From Luteolibacter sp. Y139 (lineage in GTDB: Bacteria; Verrucomicrobiota; Verrucomicrobiia; Verrucomicrobiales; Akkermansiaceae): a DNA stretch of 64,000 nucleotides. How positions within the stretch are numbered: position 1 is the stretch's first letter; each line of letters opens with the position of its first letter. The stretch covers positions 248,001 through 312,000 of the forward strand of contig NZ_JBBUKT010000007.1 in NCBI RefSeq assembly GCF_038066715.1. The letters run 5' to 3'. The notes beneath the pieces are model-generated. The model did not search any database. It was given only the letters and a program-made list of their open reading frames with translations, and was not told the origin of the DNA. The position numbers and the translations under genes are program-made. Shown one piece after another: positions 43,266-51,312 of this stretch.

Positions 43266-44501
43266 ATGGTTCCTGCCACGTCGATCATCTTCCACTGTCC
43301 CCATTGCCAGGTACGTTTGAACGTGCCGGCACGGTTGGCGGGAGTGACGGGGCCTTGTCCGAAGTGCCGGGAGGCGATCACGGCTCCCATGGAGTCGGAA
43401 GCGATTCCCGAGTCGCTTCCTGAAGTCCCGGCAGCCGTGCCTGTCCCGGAGGGACCGAAGATCCGGCCGGAGCCCCGTCAATTGCCGGAGCGTGGTCATG
43501 CGGCACCGATTTCACCGCGGCGCAGCACGGAGGATGATCTGCTGAGGCCGCGTCCGGTCGCCTATCTTTCGCGCGGCTCACGTCCGAGCCGGATGTTTCA
43601 TTCGCTGCTACCAGCTTCGTTCATCGCTGCTGCCGGTGTGCTGGTTTACCTGCTGCTCTACTTCTACTATCCGGATGGTCCCGGCCGCAAGCTCAGGGAG
43701 GCACAGGGGCCGCTGGCGGTGTCGCCGCGAGTCACCCAAAACCCGGTGGCACCATCGCCAGCGCCTCATTCGAGAGGAGGAGCTGTTGCCCCGGTCGAGG
43801 AATTGCCACCGGCACCTGCGCCGGAACAGCCGGTGGATGAGATCTCACCTGCCGTTGCTGCAAACAATGTGTTGGATGCGTTCCTAAAGGCGAAGAACGC
43901 GACCGAGAGGGTGGAGATGGTGGAGCCCGCAACGAGCGCGCAGGATTTGGAGCAGACCTTATTGAAAGGGCCCTTGGCCGAGGTGGCCCAGGTCTTTTCC
44001 GACCTACCGCGGCAGAATTCGGTGGAGGGCTTCACGGACTATCCCTACCGCGTGTCCTTCTTTGTTCAAGGGCGGCCGAACACGGACTTCGCCGTGCTGG
44101 TCCGCCAGCGCGGCAAGCAGCCGCCACGGGTCTTCCTGCCTGCCTTCCTCGATCTCGTTGGCGGGCGCCTGTCTGCTTTCACCCGGCAACCGAACAACGA
44201 GGAGCCGGCTCGCTTCCACGCGATCCTGGAACCGGTGATCGGCTGCCACGAGGACGGCATTCCGAATGCCGACCGCAAGTTCACTCTCAAGCTGCTCTCC
44301 AGCAATTTTGGCAAGGAAACGGCCCGTGCCTATTGCTCTAACAACTCGCGCTTCCGCGAGATGGTGGAGAAGCCGGACTATCCGATCCGCTGGGGAATCC
44401 GGGTGCCTGCCACTGTCACGATCCAGTGGAATCACAAGGAGGACCCGACCATGCCCTATCTCGAGCTGATCGATATCAATTCGCCGGACTGGAATCCTTG
44501 A
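43266..44501 (+). CDS. Zinc-ribbon membrane protein of unknown function
   Basis: The 411-residue protein starts with a zinc ribbon: C11xxC14 and C31xxC34 (HCPHCQVRLNVPARL, GPCPKC). A proline-rich linker follows, then one membrane helix (about 105-128, LLPASFIAAAGVLVYLLLYFYY), then a periplasmic domain of about 270 residues. MJ0042-type zinc ribbons of this kind are frequent at the N-termini of verrucomicrobial and planctomycete membrane proteins. The mature domain (AKNATERVEMVEPATSAQDLEQ) has no family I recognise. ATG 43266 is the likely start. The end overlaps the convergent rhodanese gene by 26 bp. Confidence 0.72.
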   Translation: MVPATSIIFHCPHCQVRLNVPARLAGVTGPCPKCREAITAPMESEAIPESLPEVPAAVPVPEGPKIRPEPRQLPERGHAAPISPRRSTEDDLLRPRPVAYLSRGSRPSRMFHSLLPASFIAAAGVLVYLLLYFYYPDGPGRKLREAQGPLAVSPRVTQNPVAPSPAPHSRGGAVAPVEELPPAPAPEQPVDEISPAVAANNVLDAFLKAKNATERVEMVEPATSAQDLEQTLLKGPLAEVAQVFSDLPRQNSVEGFTDYPYRVSFFVQGRPNTDFAVLVRQRGKQPPRVFLPAFLDLVGGRLSAFTRQPNNEEPARFHAILEPVIGCHEDGIPNADRKFTLKLLSSNFGKETARAYCSNNSRFREMVEKPDYPIRWGIRVPATVTIQWNHKEDPTMPYLELIDINSPDWNP

Positions 44502-44946
44502 CCAAGCCGGCCTGCCTCAGCGCATCCCAACCGCCGTGGAGAGCGCGGACTTCCGGGATGAAGCCAAGGGCTTTCAGGCGCTTCGCCACTTCCTTGCTGA
44601 TCCCGCAGCCGGTGCTGCCGCAGTAGACGAGTGCACGTTGGGCGCTGCCGAGCTTTTCGAGCGAGGCCTCGACCTGTTCATCGAACGAGGTGTCGCCCAC
44701 GACCGTGATCGGGATGGATCCCTGAATGCCATTGAGCTTCCACTCTGCCGCGGGCCGGGCATCGATCCACAGGAAGGAGCCAGCCGGCCACTCTGCCTGG
44801 ACGGTGGCGAGGCAGATTTCGTCCGGCGAGAGAGTGGCGGGATCGCAGACCACCGCACGTGACGGGGGACCGGCAATTTTCCACGTGCCCAACGCGCCGA
44901 GCGAGGCGCAGGCGAGCACGAGGGCCAGTTCGGTCACCGTTTTCAT
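44476..44946 (-). CDS. Membrane-anchored rhodanese domain protein
   Basis: The 156-residue protein has an N-terminal hydrophobic anchor or signal (5-25) and one rhodanese domain: WIDARPAAEW and the active-site loop with catalytic C109 (VYCGSTGCG, second cysteine C114). Periplasmic single-domain rhodaneses move sulfane sulfur or reduce disulfides. It is the last gene of an operon that also has two DUF1573 proteins, and it overlaps the previous gene by 4 bp. A role in periplasmic sulfur or thiol stress, controlled by the ECF sigma factor, is plausible but inferred. Confidence 0.85.
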   Translation of the reverse strand: MKTVTELALVLACASLGALGTWKIAGPPSRAVVCDPATLSPDEICLATVQAEWPAGSFLWIDARPAAEWKLNGIQGSIPITVVGDTSFDEQVEASLEKLGSAQRALVYCGSTGCGISKEVAKRLKALGFIPEVRALHGGWDALRQAGLVKDSSPAN

Positions 44947-45656
44947 TGGTTCTTCTCCGGGGCCGCTGCCGCGGGAGTGCCCGTCTTTGGCAGGGGCTGG
45001 CGGATCACCATGAACACCCTCTGCGAACGGGCGCGCTCGAACTTGCAGTCAGTCTCCAGGTGGACCACGCCCATGCCGACCTTTTCGGTGGATGCGGGGG
45101 TGATCACGACCTCGTATTTCTTGCCTTCTTCGATGGTCTTGAGCTCCTGGGTGAAGCGAGGGTCAGCGCCGGACATCGAGACGATCTTGATCGGCTCGCT
45201 GTGCTTCATCGTGATGGTGACGGTCTTCGGCTCGGGCTTACCGTTGAGGTCCCACATCAACGACTTGGGTTCCACTTCCACCAGGCTGGGAACCACGATG
45301 TGGGTATTGAGAGTGGTCGACGGATGATTGGCGGGATCGCCCTTGAGAAAGATGGCGACGGCCTTGTCCATGGTGCCGGGAACCATCCCGAGATCGAAGG
45401 AAATCCGGATGGTGCCGGTTTCGCCCGGCTTGTAGGCCATCTTGGAATCCTTGACCCCGACGGTGGCGCAAGGGCAGCCCGCGTCGTACTTTTCGATCAG
45501 GACGTCGCTGTCGCTTTCGTTCTTGAACTGGTAGTCGACCGAGGCGGTCTTGTCGTCATTTCCGACGGTGACTTCCTTGCGGGTCTGGTCGAATTTCAGC
45601 GTGCCGGCGGCGAGGGGCAGGCAGGCGGTGAGCCAGCAGATCAGCGGAACCTTCAT
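44943..45656 (-). CDS. DUF1573 domain-containing periplasmic protein, copy 1
   Basis: The 237-residue secreted protein (signal to about residue 17) starts its mature part with TLKFDQTRKEVTVGNDDKTASVDY and contains the DUF1573 pattern: KNESDSDVLIEKYDAGCPCATVGVKDSKMAYKPGETG, with a CPC motif. DUF1573 is an immunoglobulin-like fold related to ASH/MSP domains. It may have a tandem second half (EVEPKSLMWDLNGKPEPKTVTI). The copy next to it has clearly related sequence, so they arose by duplication. The C-terminus is alanine/proline-rich (GTPAAAAPEKNQ). Role unknown. Confidence 0.82.
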   Translation of the reverse strand: MKVPLICWLTACLPLAAGTLKFDQTRKEVTVGNDDKTASVDYQFKNESDSDVLIEKYDAGCPCATVGVKDSKMAYKPGETGTIRISFDLGMVPGTMDKAVAIFLKGDPANHPSTTLNTHIVVPSLVEVEPKSLMWDLNGKPEPKTVTITMKHSEPIKIVSMSGADPRFTQELKTIEEGKKYEVVITPASTEKVGMGVVHLETDCKFERARSQRVFMVIRQPLPKTGTPAAAAPEKNQ

Positions 45657-45705
45657 GGCGGGACTATTGGACCGTGGCAGGGGGCGGCGCAAGTCCGGCC
45701 ATAGT

Positions 45706-46410
45706 TCATTTGGCCGAGGGAGCGTCCGGGGCGGGCTTTGGCGCGGGCTGTCGGACGAGCAGGAAAACGGAGTGGGCCTTGAGTCGGTCGGACTTGGCGT
45801 CGGTCTCCACCTTGAGGGTGCTCATGGAGGGTTTTTCGGTCGAGGCGGGAGTGACCACGACTTCATACTTCTTGCCCTCCTCGATCGTTTTCAACTCCTG
45901 TGTGAAACGGGGATCGGTGCCAGACAGGGGAAGAACCTTGATGGGCTCGCTGTCGTGCATGGTCACGGTGACCGTCTTCGGCTCCGGTTTTTCTCCCATC
46001 TCCCAAATCAGCGACCTGGGCTGCACGTCCACCAGCAAGGGAACGATGATCCGGGTGGTGAGCTTGATGGAGGGTCGGTCCGTTGGATCGCCCTTGAGAT
46101 GGACGGAAACGATCTTGTCGGCGGTCTCAGGAACCTTTCCCAAATCGAAGACGATGCGGATGGTGCCGCTTTCGCCCGTCTTGTAAGCGAGCTTCGAGTC
46201 CTTCACTCCCACGGCCGCGCAGGGGCAATCCGCGGCGGAGGTTTCGATCACGACATCGGTGTCGCTCTCGTTCTTGAAGGGGTAATCGACCGTGACGGAC
46301 TTCTGGTCCCCGGCGATGGTCACCTCCTTCCTGGAGTCCTCGAACTTGAGGGTGCCGGCGGCGAGGGGAAGGCAGCCGGCGATCATCCAACAGATCAGCG
46401 GGGCTCTCAT
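45706..46410 (-). CDS. DUF1573 domain-containing periplasmic protein, copy 2
   Basis: A 234-residue paralogue of the protein encoded just downstream. It has the same layout: a signal peptide, TLKFEDSRKEVTIAGDQKSVTVDY, the CPC motif in ADCPCAAVGVKDSKLAYK, and an ASH-like second half ending FLLVRQPAPKPAPDAPSAK. By eye more than half of the residues are identical, the CPC region being most conserved. Both are in the operon with the ECF sigma factor. The two copies may form a heterodimer or bind different partners; this is speculation. Confidence 0.82.
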   Translation of the reverse strand: MRAPLICWMIAGCLPLAAGTLKFEDSRKEVTIAGDQKSVTVDYPFKNESDTDVVIETSAADCPCAAVGVKDSKLAYKTGESGTIRIVFDLGKVPETADKIVSVHLKGDPTDRPSIKLTTRIIVPLLVDVQPRSLIWEMGEKPEPKTVTVTMHDSEPIKVLPLSGTDPRFTQELKTIEEGKKYEVVVTPASTEKPSMSTLKVETDAKSDRLKAHSVFLLVRQPAPKPAPDAPSAK

Positions 46411-46417
46411 GGGTCGG

Positions 46418-46933
46418 CTACGGGTCGGTGGCCGGGATAGGTCCAAGCTCCGCGGAGATGATCAGGCGACCGCCGCGCCATTCCGGGCCGAGCACGAACA
46501 GCGGCTTGCCGCGTTCCATGGCGGCGTCGGTCTTGAGGATCTTCTTGCGGCTCAGCCACAGCTCGATATCGAGGCGGCGGCCCTTCTCCTTGGAAAGTTT
46601 GCTCTGGGCCTCAAAGCGCAGCAGGATCTCGTCGCTGGGTGGCAGCGGCTGGGCCCAATTCTCGTAGCTGCGGAAGAGCGGCTTGGTGTCCTTTCCTAGT
46701 TCCCGGTAGTGGGCGAATTTCAGCTTCTGCTCGCCGGTGAGTCGCTTGACGACTTCATCGCTCGCGGCCTTCGCCCGCTGTCCGGCCGCGCCTGCGTCAC
46801 CATTGGTGGCGTGATAGACCGTGACCGTGACCATGCCGATCACGTCCTTGCCGGGATCCGTCGTCGTCGTCTGCGCCGTGGACAGGCCGCAACCCGCCAG
46901 AAAAAAGAGACTTATCAGATCGCGGCGATTCAT
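46418..46933 (-). CDS. Predicted lipoprotein of unknown function
   Basis: The 171-residue protein has a twin-basic start and lipobox (MNRRDLISLFFLAGCGLSTA; lipidated cysteine at residue 15). The mature part has a pattern close to a helix (AKAASDEVVKRLTGEQKLKFAHYRELGKDTKPLF) and then beta structure. It overlaps the anti-sigma gene by 4 bp, so they are translationally coupled, and lies 7 bp before DUF1573 copy 2. Position suggests it is part of the response controlled by the sigma factor; no family recognised. Confidence 0.72.
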   Translation of the reverse strand: MNRRDLISLFFLAGCGLSTAQTTTTDPGKDVIGMVTVTVYHATNGDAGAAGQRAKAASDEVVKRLTGEQKLKFAHYRELGKDTKPLFRSYENWAQPLPPSDEILLRFEAQSKLSKEKGRRLDIELWLSRKKILKTDAAMERGKPLFVLGPEWRGGRLIISAELGPIPATDP

Positions 46934-47538
46934 CGGGTCGGCGGATCGAGATCGGCGGTGGACTCGCCCGGAGTGGCGCCGGTGGAAGCGGTATCCGGTA
47001 CTTCGAAGCTGTCCGGGATCGCGGCGACGCCATCGAGGACGATGACCATGCCCCCGGCGGGTGCGGAGGCGAAGTAGTCGGCCTGCACGCCCTGTTCCGG
47101 CGTGTAGAGGACCGGGGTCGAAGCGGGAGTCGGCAGCGTCGGCCCCGCCACGTGGGAAGGAGACGACGAAATCCGGGTACCGGCCCAGAAGCAGAGGACC
47201 ATGCCTGCCACCGCGGTTGCGGGCAGGAACCAGCGCCAGATCCTACCGGGTGCCTCGGCCAGCGGCGCGACCCGGGCTGCGGGCGCGACTGGTTCTAACA
47301 CCGCGGCCTCGCGCTGGATTTCGCGGGCGATGCGGGCATTGAAAAACTCGGCATAGGGCGGCTCTTCAGCGGCCGGCAGGCTACCCCGTAGGAAGGATTT
47401 CATCTGCCGCGCCACTTCACGCCGCTCCTGCCACTCCGGCTGCGTGGCAGCCCAAGCGTCAACGGCGGCCTGCGAGGTCGCGTCGAGTTCGTCCTCCACC
47501 CAGAGGGCGAGGCGTTCTTCATCGGGAGTCGTATTCAT
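46930..47538 (-). CDS. Anti-sigma factor-like membrane protein
   Basis: The 202-residue protein has a short cytoplasmic N-terminal domain (EERLALWVEDELDATSQAAVDAW, then PEWQERREVARQMKSFLR), one membrane helix at about 107-127 (FLPATAVAGMVLCFWAG) and a periplasmic tail. That layout, with overlap of 20 bp with the upstream ECF sigma gene, marks it as its anti-sigma factor. No HxxxCxxC zinc motif is present, so it is not of the ZAS type. Released by proteolysis or by binding of a periplasmic partner is a likely mechanism, not shown here. Confidence 0.83.
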   Translation of the reverse strand: MNTTPDEERLALWVEDELDATSQAAVDAWAATQPEWQERREVARQMKSFLRGSLPAAEEPPYAEFFNARIAREIQREAAVLEPVAPAARVAPLAEAPGRIWRWFLPATAVAGMVLCFWAGTRISSSPSHVAGPTLPTPASTPVLYTPEQGVQADYFASAPAGGMVIVLDGVAAIPDSFEVPDTASTGATPGESTADLDPPTR

Positions 47539-48193
47539 CCTTCAGGAGCGTCTGGAGTTTTTGGCGCGCGTAGAAGAGCCGGCTCATCACGGTGCCCAAT
47601 GAGCACTCCATGACGTCGGCGATTTCCTTATACGCAAGTCCTTGCACGTCTTTCAGAATCACGGCCTCGCGGTGCTCAGGAGAAAGCTTGGCGAGGGCGG
47701 ATTCGATCTTAACACGGAGTTCGTCCCCGGCCAAGGCATCGTCCGGGCTGCGGGATTCCGTCGGGGTAGCAACCGCCGCCGGGTCGATCCGGTCGCGGGC
47801 AAAAATCTCGTCATTGATTTCATCCCCGCCTTCCGGCCTGCGGCGACGGGTGAAATCGTAGACCGCGTTGTGGGCGATCCGATAGAGCCAGGTAGTGAAA
47901 CGCGCCTTCGCCTCGAAGCGTGGCAATGCCTGCCACGCCTTGATAAAGACGTCTTGGGAGAGGTCCCAAGCGTCAGTCTCGTTTTTGACCATATTGCGGA
48001 TCATGGCGTAAATTCTTCCCCGGTGCCGGGTGACCAGCAGGTCGTAGGCCTTCATGTCGCCCGCTTTCGCGCGCGCCACGAGGGCTTCGTCCTCCGGTTC
48101 CGTCGTGACTTCCCCCGGCATCCCGGAAGCCGCCCCGCCGGACTCGGCTGGTCCCAGCAAGCGGTTCGACGTAAGGCGCTGGAAGAAATTCAT
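47519..48193 (-). CDS. ECF RNA polymerase sigma factor (RpoE-like)
   Basis: The 224-residue sigma factor has region 2 (about 40-110: YDLLVTRHRGRIYAMIRNMVKNETDAWDLSQDVFIKAW and FTTWLYRIAHNAVYDF) and region 4 (about 160-215: LSPEHREAVILKDVQGLAYKEIADVMECSLGTVMSRLFYAR). It heads a minus-strand operon of six genes running to the rhodanese at 44476, with most junctions overlapping. It is likely regulated by the next gene (an anti-sigma). An envelope or thiol stress role is plausible from the operon content. Confidence 0.93.
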   Translation of the reverse strand: MNFFQRLTSNRLLGPAESGGAASGMPGEVTTEPEDEALVARAKAGDMKAYDLLVTRHRGRIYAMIRNMVKNETDAWDLSQDVFIKAWQALPRFEAKARFTTWLYRIAHNAVYDFTRRRRPEGGDEINDEIFARDRIDPAAVATPTESRSPDDALAGDELRVKIESALAKLSPEHREAVILKDVQGLAYKEIADVMECSLGTVMSRLFYARQKLQTLLKDEYDSR

Positions 48194-48269
48194 CGGAAAA
48201 ATGCCGCAGACCCACGATGGCCGGAGCTGCTAGGGCTGGCAATAGGATTCCCGGGGTGGAGTAGCCGGA

Positions 48270-49457
48270 TCAGGAGTCCCTGAGCGCCGTAGCGATTGGC
48301 AGGCGGGCGGCGCGGATGGCGGGGAAAAGGCCGCCGAGGAGGCCGAGGACGGCGGACCAAACGATCGCTTGAACGAGAAGCTTCGGTGTGACGGCGAAGG
48401 CGAAGGTGATCTGGCTGAAGGTGGCCCAGTTCAGCGTGGAGGCCTGGAAGCCATCGAAGGCGAACCACGCGACTCCCGCTCCGATCACTCCGCCGATCAG
48501 GGCGAGGACGACGGATTCCGCGAGCACGGAGATGATGACCGGGAGGGTGCCGAAGCCGAGGGCGCGGAGGGTGGAGATTTCCCGGGTGCGGGAGGAAACG
48601 GCGCCATACATCGTATTGAGCGCGCCGAAGAGGGCACCGCAGGCCATCAGGACGGAGATGAAAACGCCGATGGTCGTGATGAACTCGGTGACCTGGGTGG
48701 ATTGGTCGGCGTAGAACTCGCTGAGAGGTTTCACCAGCGTGTTGAGCTGGGGATTGGTGGTGAGGGCGTCCTTGAACTGGTTGAAGGAGCCGGAGCTGTT
48801 GAGCTTGGCGTAGACGGACTGGAAGGTGTCGCCACGATTGTAGGCAGGCTGGAGCACCGCGGCGTCCGTCCAGATTTCGGATTCGGCGATGCCACCACCG
48901 GCGGTGAAGATGCCGACGATTTGCCAAGTGTTTTGGCCGATCTTGATCGACTTGCCGACCTCGGTGCCGCCGAAGGCTCGGGCGGCACCGGCTCCGACGA
49001 TGACCTCGTTTTTGCCGGACTCGAAGCGGCGGCCTTCGACCATTTCAATATTGCCGCGGACGTCGAAGGAAGCTGCACCCACGCCGCGCAACGGCACATT
49101 GGCCGGGGTATCGGTGGAGCGCTTGTTGAGATCGACGATGACGAAGAGTTCGGCGGAGGCGAGGGGACCGTGGTCATTGCGGGCGATGCCTTGGGAGTCG
49201 GCGATCAGGCGGGTTTCCTCGCGGGAGAGGCCGCTGTTCATCTCCGAGTCGGAGCCGCTGCGCAGGACCACGGCGATATCAGGTGCGCCGGTGGCGGTGA
49301 GGGTTTTCTTGATCCCCTCGGCGATGGCCAACACGCCGGTGAGCACCAGCACCACGCCGGCGATGCCGATCGCAGCGGTGATGGACGAGCCCAGTCGCTG
49401 CGGGATGGAGCGGAGGCTGAAGGAAACGATGGCGAAGATCTGGGAGAGCCAGTTCAT
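48270..49457 (-). CDS. MacB-type ABC transporter permease, copy 1
   Basis: The 395-residue permease has the MacB/FtsX layout: one N-terminal helix (about 20-42), a large periplasmic domain (about 45-270) and three C-terminal helices within about 270-395. The final segment includes the conserved AGLFPAIRAARLPIATALR-like ending seen here as GGLFPAIRAARLPIATAL. Such transporters do not move substrates through the membrane but couple ATP hydrolysis to periplasmic conformational changes. It is 20 bp after copy 2, the last gene of a four-gene export operon. Confidence 0.88.
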   Translation of the reverse strand: MNWLSQIFAIVSFSLRSIPQRLGSSITAAIGIAGVVLVLTGVLAIAEGIKKTLTATGAPDIAVVLRSGSDSEMNSGLSREETRLIADSQGIARNDHGPLASAELFVIVDLNKRSTDTPANVPLRGVGAASFDVRGNIEMVEGRRFESGKNEVIVGAGAARAFGGTEVGKSIKIGQNTWQIVGIFTAGGGIAESEIWTDAAVLQPAYNRGDTFQSVYAKLNSSGSFNQFKDALTTNPQLNTLVKPLSEFYADQSTQVTEFITTIGVFISVLMACGALFGALNTMYGAVSSRTREISTLRALGFGTLPVIISVLAESVVLALIGGVIGAGVAWFAFDGFQASTLNWATFSQITFAFAVTPKLLVQAIVWSAVLGLLGGLFPAIRAARLPIATALRDS

Positions 49458-49477
49458 GCGAAAGATGGGTGAGGGGA

Positions 49478-50629
49478 TCAGTTCTTCCGGAGTGCCGTGG
49501 CGATCTGCAGGCGCATCGCCTGGATGGCGGGCATGGCTCCTGCGATGAGGCCGAGCGCCACGGCGATCAGGGCACCGGTGATGAGGTCACGGTTCAGCAG
49601 ATTCAGGGGCGGGATGGTGCTGGGCATCGGGGCCTTTGCGACGAACAGCCAAGCAAGGCCGAGGCCGAGGAATCCGCCAACCAGGGCGATGAAGAGGGAC
49701 TCCATCAGCACCAGGACCAGGACCAGGCCATTGGTGAAGCCCATGGCCTTCAGCACGCCGATCTCCTCGGTGCGCTCGCGCACGGCCTGGCTCATGGTAT
49801 TGCCGGCAACTAACAGGATCGTGAAGAACACCGCGCTCACCACCCCGGTGATGATCTTCCCGACGTCGCCGATCTGTTGGGCGAAGGAGGCAGCGAATGC
49901 ACCTTCAGGCTCGGCCTTGGTTTCGTAGGGAGAGTTTTCGAATTCGGTGTCGATGGCCTTGGCGATGGCGGCGGCCTGGTCCGGGTTTTTCACGCGCACG
50001 GTGGTCCAGCCAATGAGGCCCTTTCTCTTGACCTTGCCTTCATCGAAATAGTCGTGGCGGAAGTAGAAGGTGGAATTGTCGCCGCCCTTCTTGGTCACTT
50101 CATAGCTGCCGACGATCTGGAAATCCCATGCCGACTGGTCCTTCGGCTGGCCCCAGATGGGCGAGGTAAGCGGCACGGTGTCGCCGATCTTCCAGCCGAA
50201 GCGCTTCATGGTGGCGGGGCCGACAAGGGCACCATTGCGGGTGTGCAGCCATGCCTGCTTCTGGTCTTCCGGCACCTTGAACTCGCGATAGACGTCGAGG
50301 AAGGTTTCCGGCTTCACCGGGATGGTCGCGAAGAAGTTCTTCGGGTCCTGATAGATGCCGCCAAACCATGAGCTGACGGCCACGGCATCGACGCCGGGAA
50401 TCCGGCTGATGCGTGCCTCATAGCTCTCCGGCAATGGCTGGATCAAGGTGACCTTGTTCCGGACGATCAAGCGGTCGGCATCGGCGATGTTCACGCCGCC
50501 CATCAGGCCTTCCCTGAGCGCGCACAGCAGCCCGAAGAGCAGGAAGGCGATGAAGGCGGAGAGGATGGTGAGCACTGTCCTCAGTTTCTTCCGCTTCAAG
50601 CTCGCGATGACCAGCGAGAGGAATTTCAT
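49478..50629 (-). CDS. MacB-type ABC transporter permease, copy 2
   Basis: A 383-residue permease of the same MacB/FtsX family: helix near 15-40 (LRTVLTILSAFIAFLLFGLL), a large periplasmic domain with NIADADRLIVRNKVTLIQPLPESY, and three C-terminal helices ending AGAMPAIQAMRLQIATALR. It overlaps the ATPase gene by 4 bp. Together with copy 1 it would form a heterodimeric permease, since each has the full set of helices and neither is fused to an ATPase as MacB itself is. Confidence 0.9.
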   Translation of the reverse strand: MKFLSLVIASLKRKKLRTVLTILSAFIAFLLFGLLCALREGLMGGVNIADADRLIVRNKVTLIQPLPESYEARISRIPGVDAVAVSSWFGGIYQDPKNFFATIPVKPETFLDVYREFKVPEDQKQAWLHTRNGALVGPATMKRFGWKIGDTVPLTSPIWGQPKDQSAWDFQIVGSYEVTKKGGDNSTFYFRHDYFDEGKVKRKGLIGWTTVRVKNPDQAAAIAKAIDTEFENSPYETKAEPEGAFAASFAQQIGDVGKIITGVVSAVFFTILLVAGNTMSQAVRERTEEIGVLKAMGFTNGLVLVLVLMESLFIALVGGFLGLGLAWLFVAKAPMPSTIPPLNLLNRDLITGALIAVALGLIAGAMPAIQAMRLQIATALRKN

Positions 50630-51312
50630 GCCGGCGCTTCAGTGGAAAGTTGGCCTTTGTCGAGGTGGACGGTCCGGGTCGCGCGAGCCGAGGCGTGGGG
50701 ATCGTGGGTGACCATGATGATGGTCTTGCCGTGGTCCTTGTTGAGTGCCTGGAGCAGGGAAAGGATCTCATCGCCGGACTTGCGGTCGAGGTCACCGGTC
50801 GGCTCATCGCAGAGCAGGATGGTGGGGTCGGTGACGATGCCGCGGGCGATACCGACGCGTTGCTGTTCACCGCCCGAGAGCGTGCGCGGGTAGTGTTTCG
50901 TGCGGTGCGAGAGGCCGACGACGTCGAGCGCGACTTTCACGTGATCCTTGCGCTTGGACTTGGAGAGGTGGGTGAGGAGCAGTGGCAGCTCGACGTTGCG
51001 TTCGGCATTCAGCGTCGGCATCAGGTTGTAGAACTGGAAGACGAAGCCGATGTGCCGCGCGCGCCAAGCCGCGAGCTGGCGATCGGACAGCCGGTCGATG
51101 GGTTGATCGCCGATCACCACCGAGCCGGAGCTGGGGCGGTCGAGGCCGCCGATGAGATTGAGCAGCGTGGACTTGCCAGAGCCGGACGGTCCCATGAGCG
51201 CGAGGAATTCGCCTTCCTGCACTTCGAGGTCGAGCCGGTCGAGAACGTGGATGTCCTCCGAGCCACGGCGGAAGTTCTTGCTGACTTGCTGGATGCGAAC
51301 GAGGGCGCTCAT
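50626..51312 (-). CDS. ABC transporter ATP-binding protein (LolD/MacB-type)
   Basis: The 228-residue ATPase has Walker A GPSGSGKST (41-49), the Q-loop FQFYNLMPTLNAERNVELPL, signature LSGGEQQRVGIARG, and Walker B ILLCDEPTGDLD, the pattern of LolD/MacB/FtsE-type ATPases. It overlaps the upstream adaptor gene by 4 bp and the downstream permease gene by 4 bp. The likely role is to drive the two permeases with the adaptor for export of a compound or lipoprotein across the envelope. Confidence 0.93.
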   Translation of the reverse strand: MSALVRIQQVSKNFRRGSEDIHVLDRLDLEVQEGEFLALMGPSGSGKSTLLNLIGGLDRPSSGSVVIGDQPIDRLSDRQLAAWRARHIGFVFQFYNLMPTLNAERNVELPLLLTHLSKSKRKDHVKVALDVVGLSHRTKHYPRTLSGGEQQRVGIARGIVTDPTILLCDEPTGDLDRKSGDEILSLLQALNKDHGKTIIMVTHDPHASARATRTVHLDKGQLSTEAPA

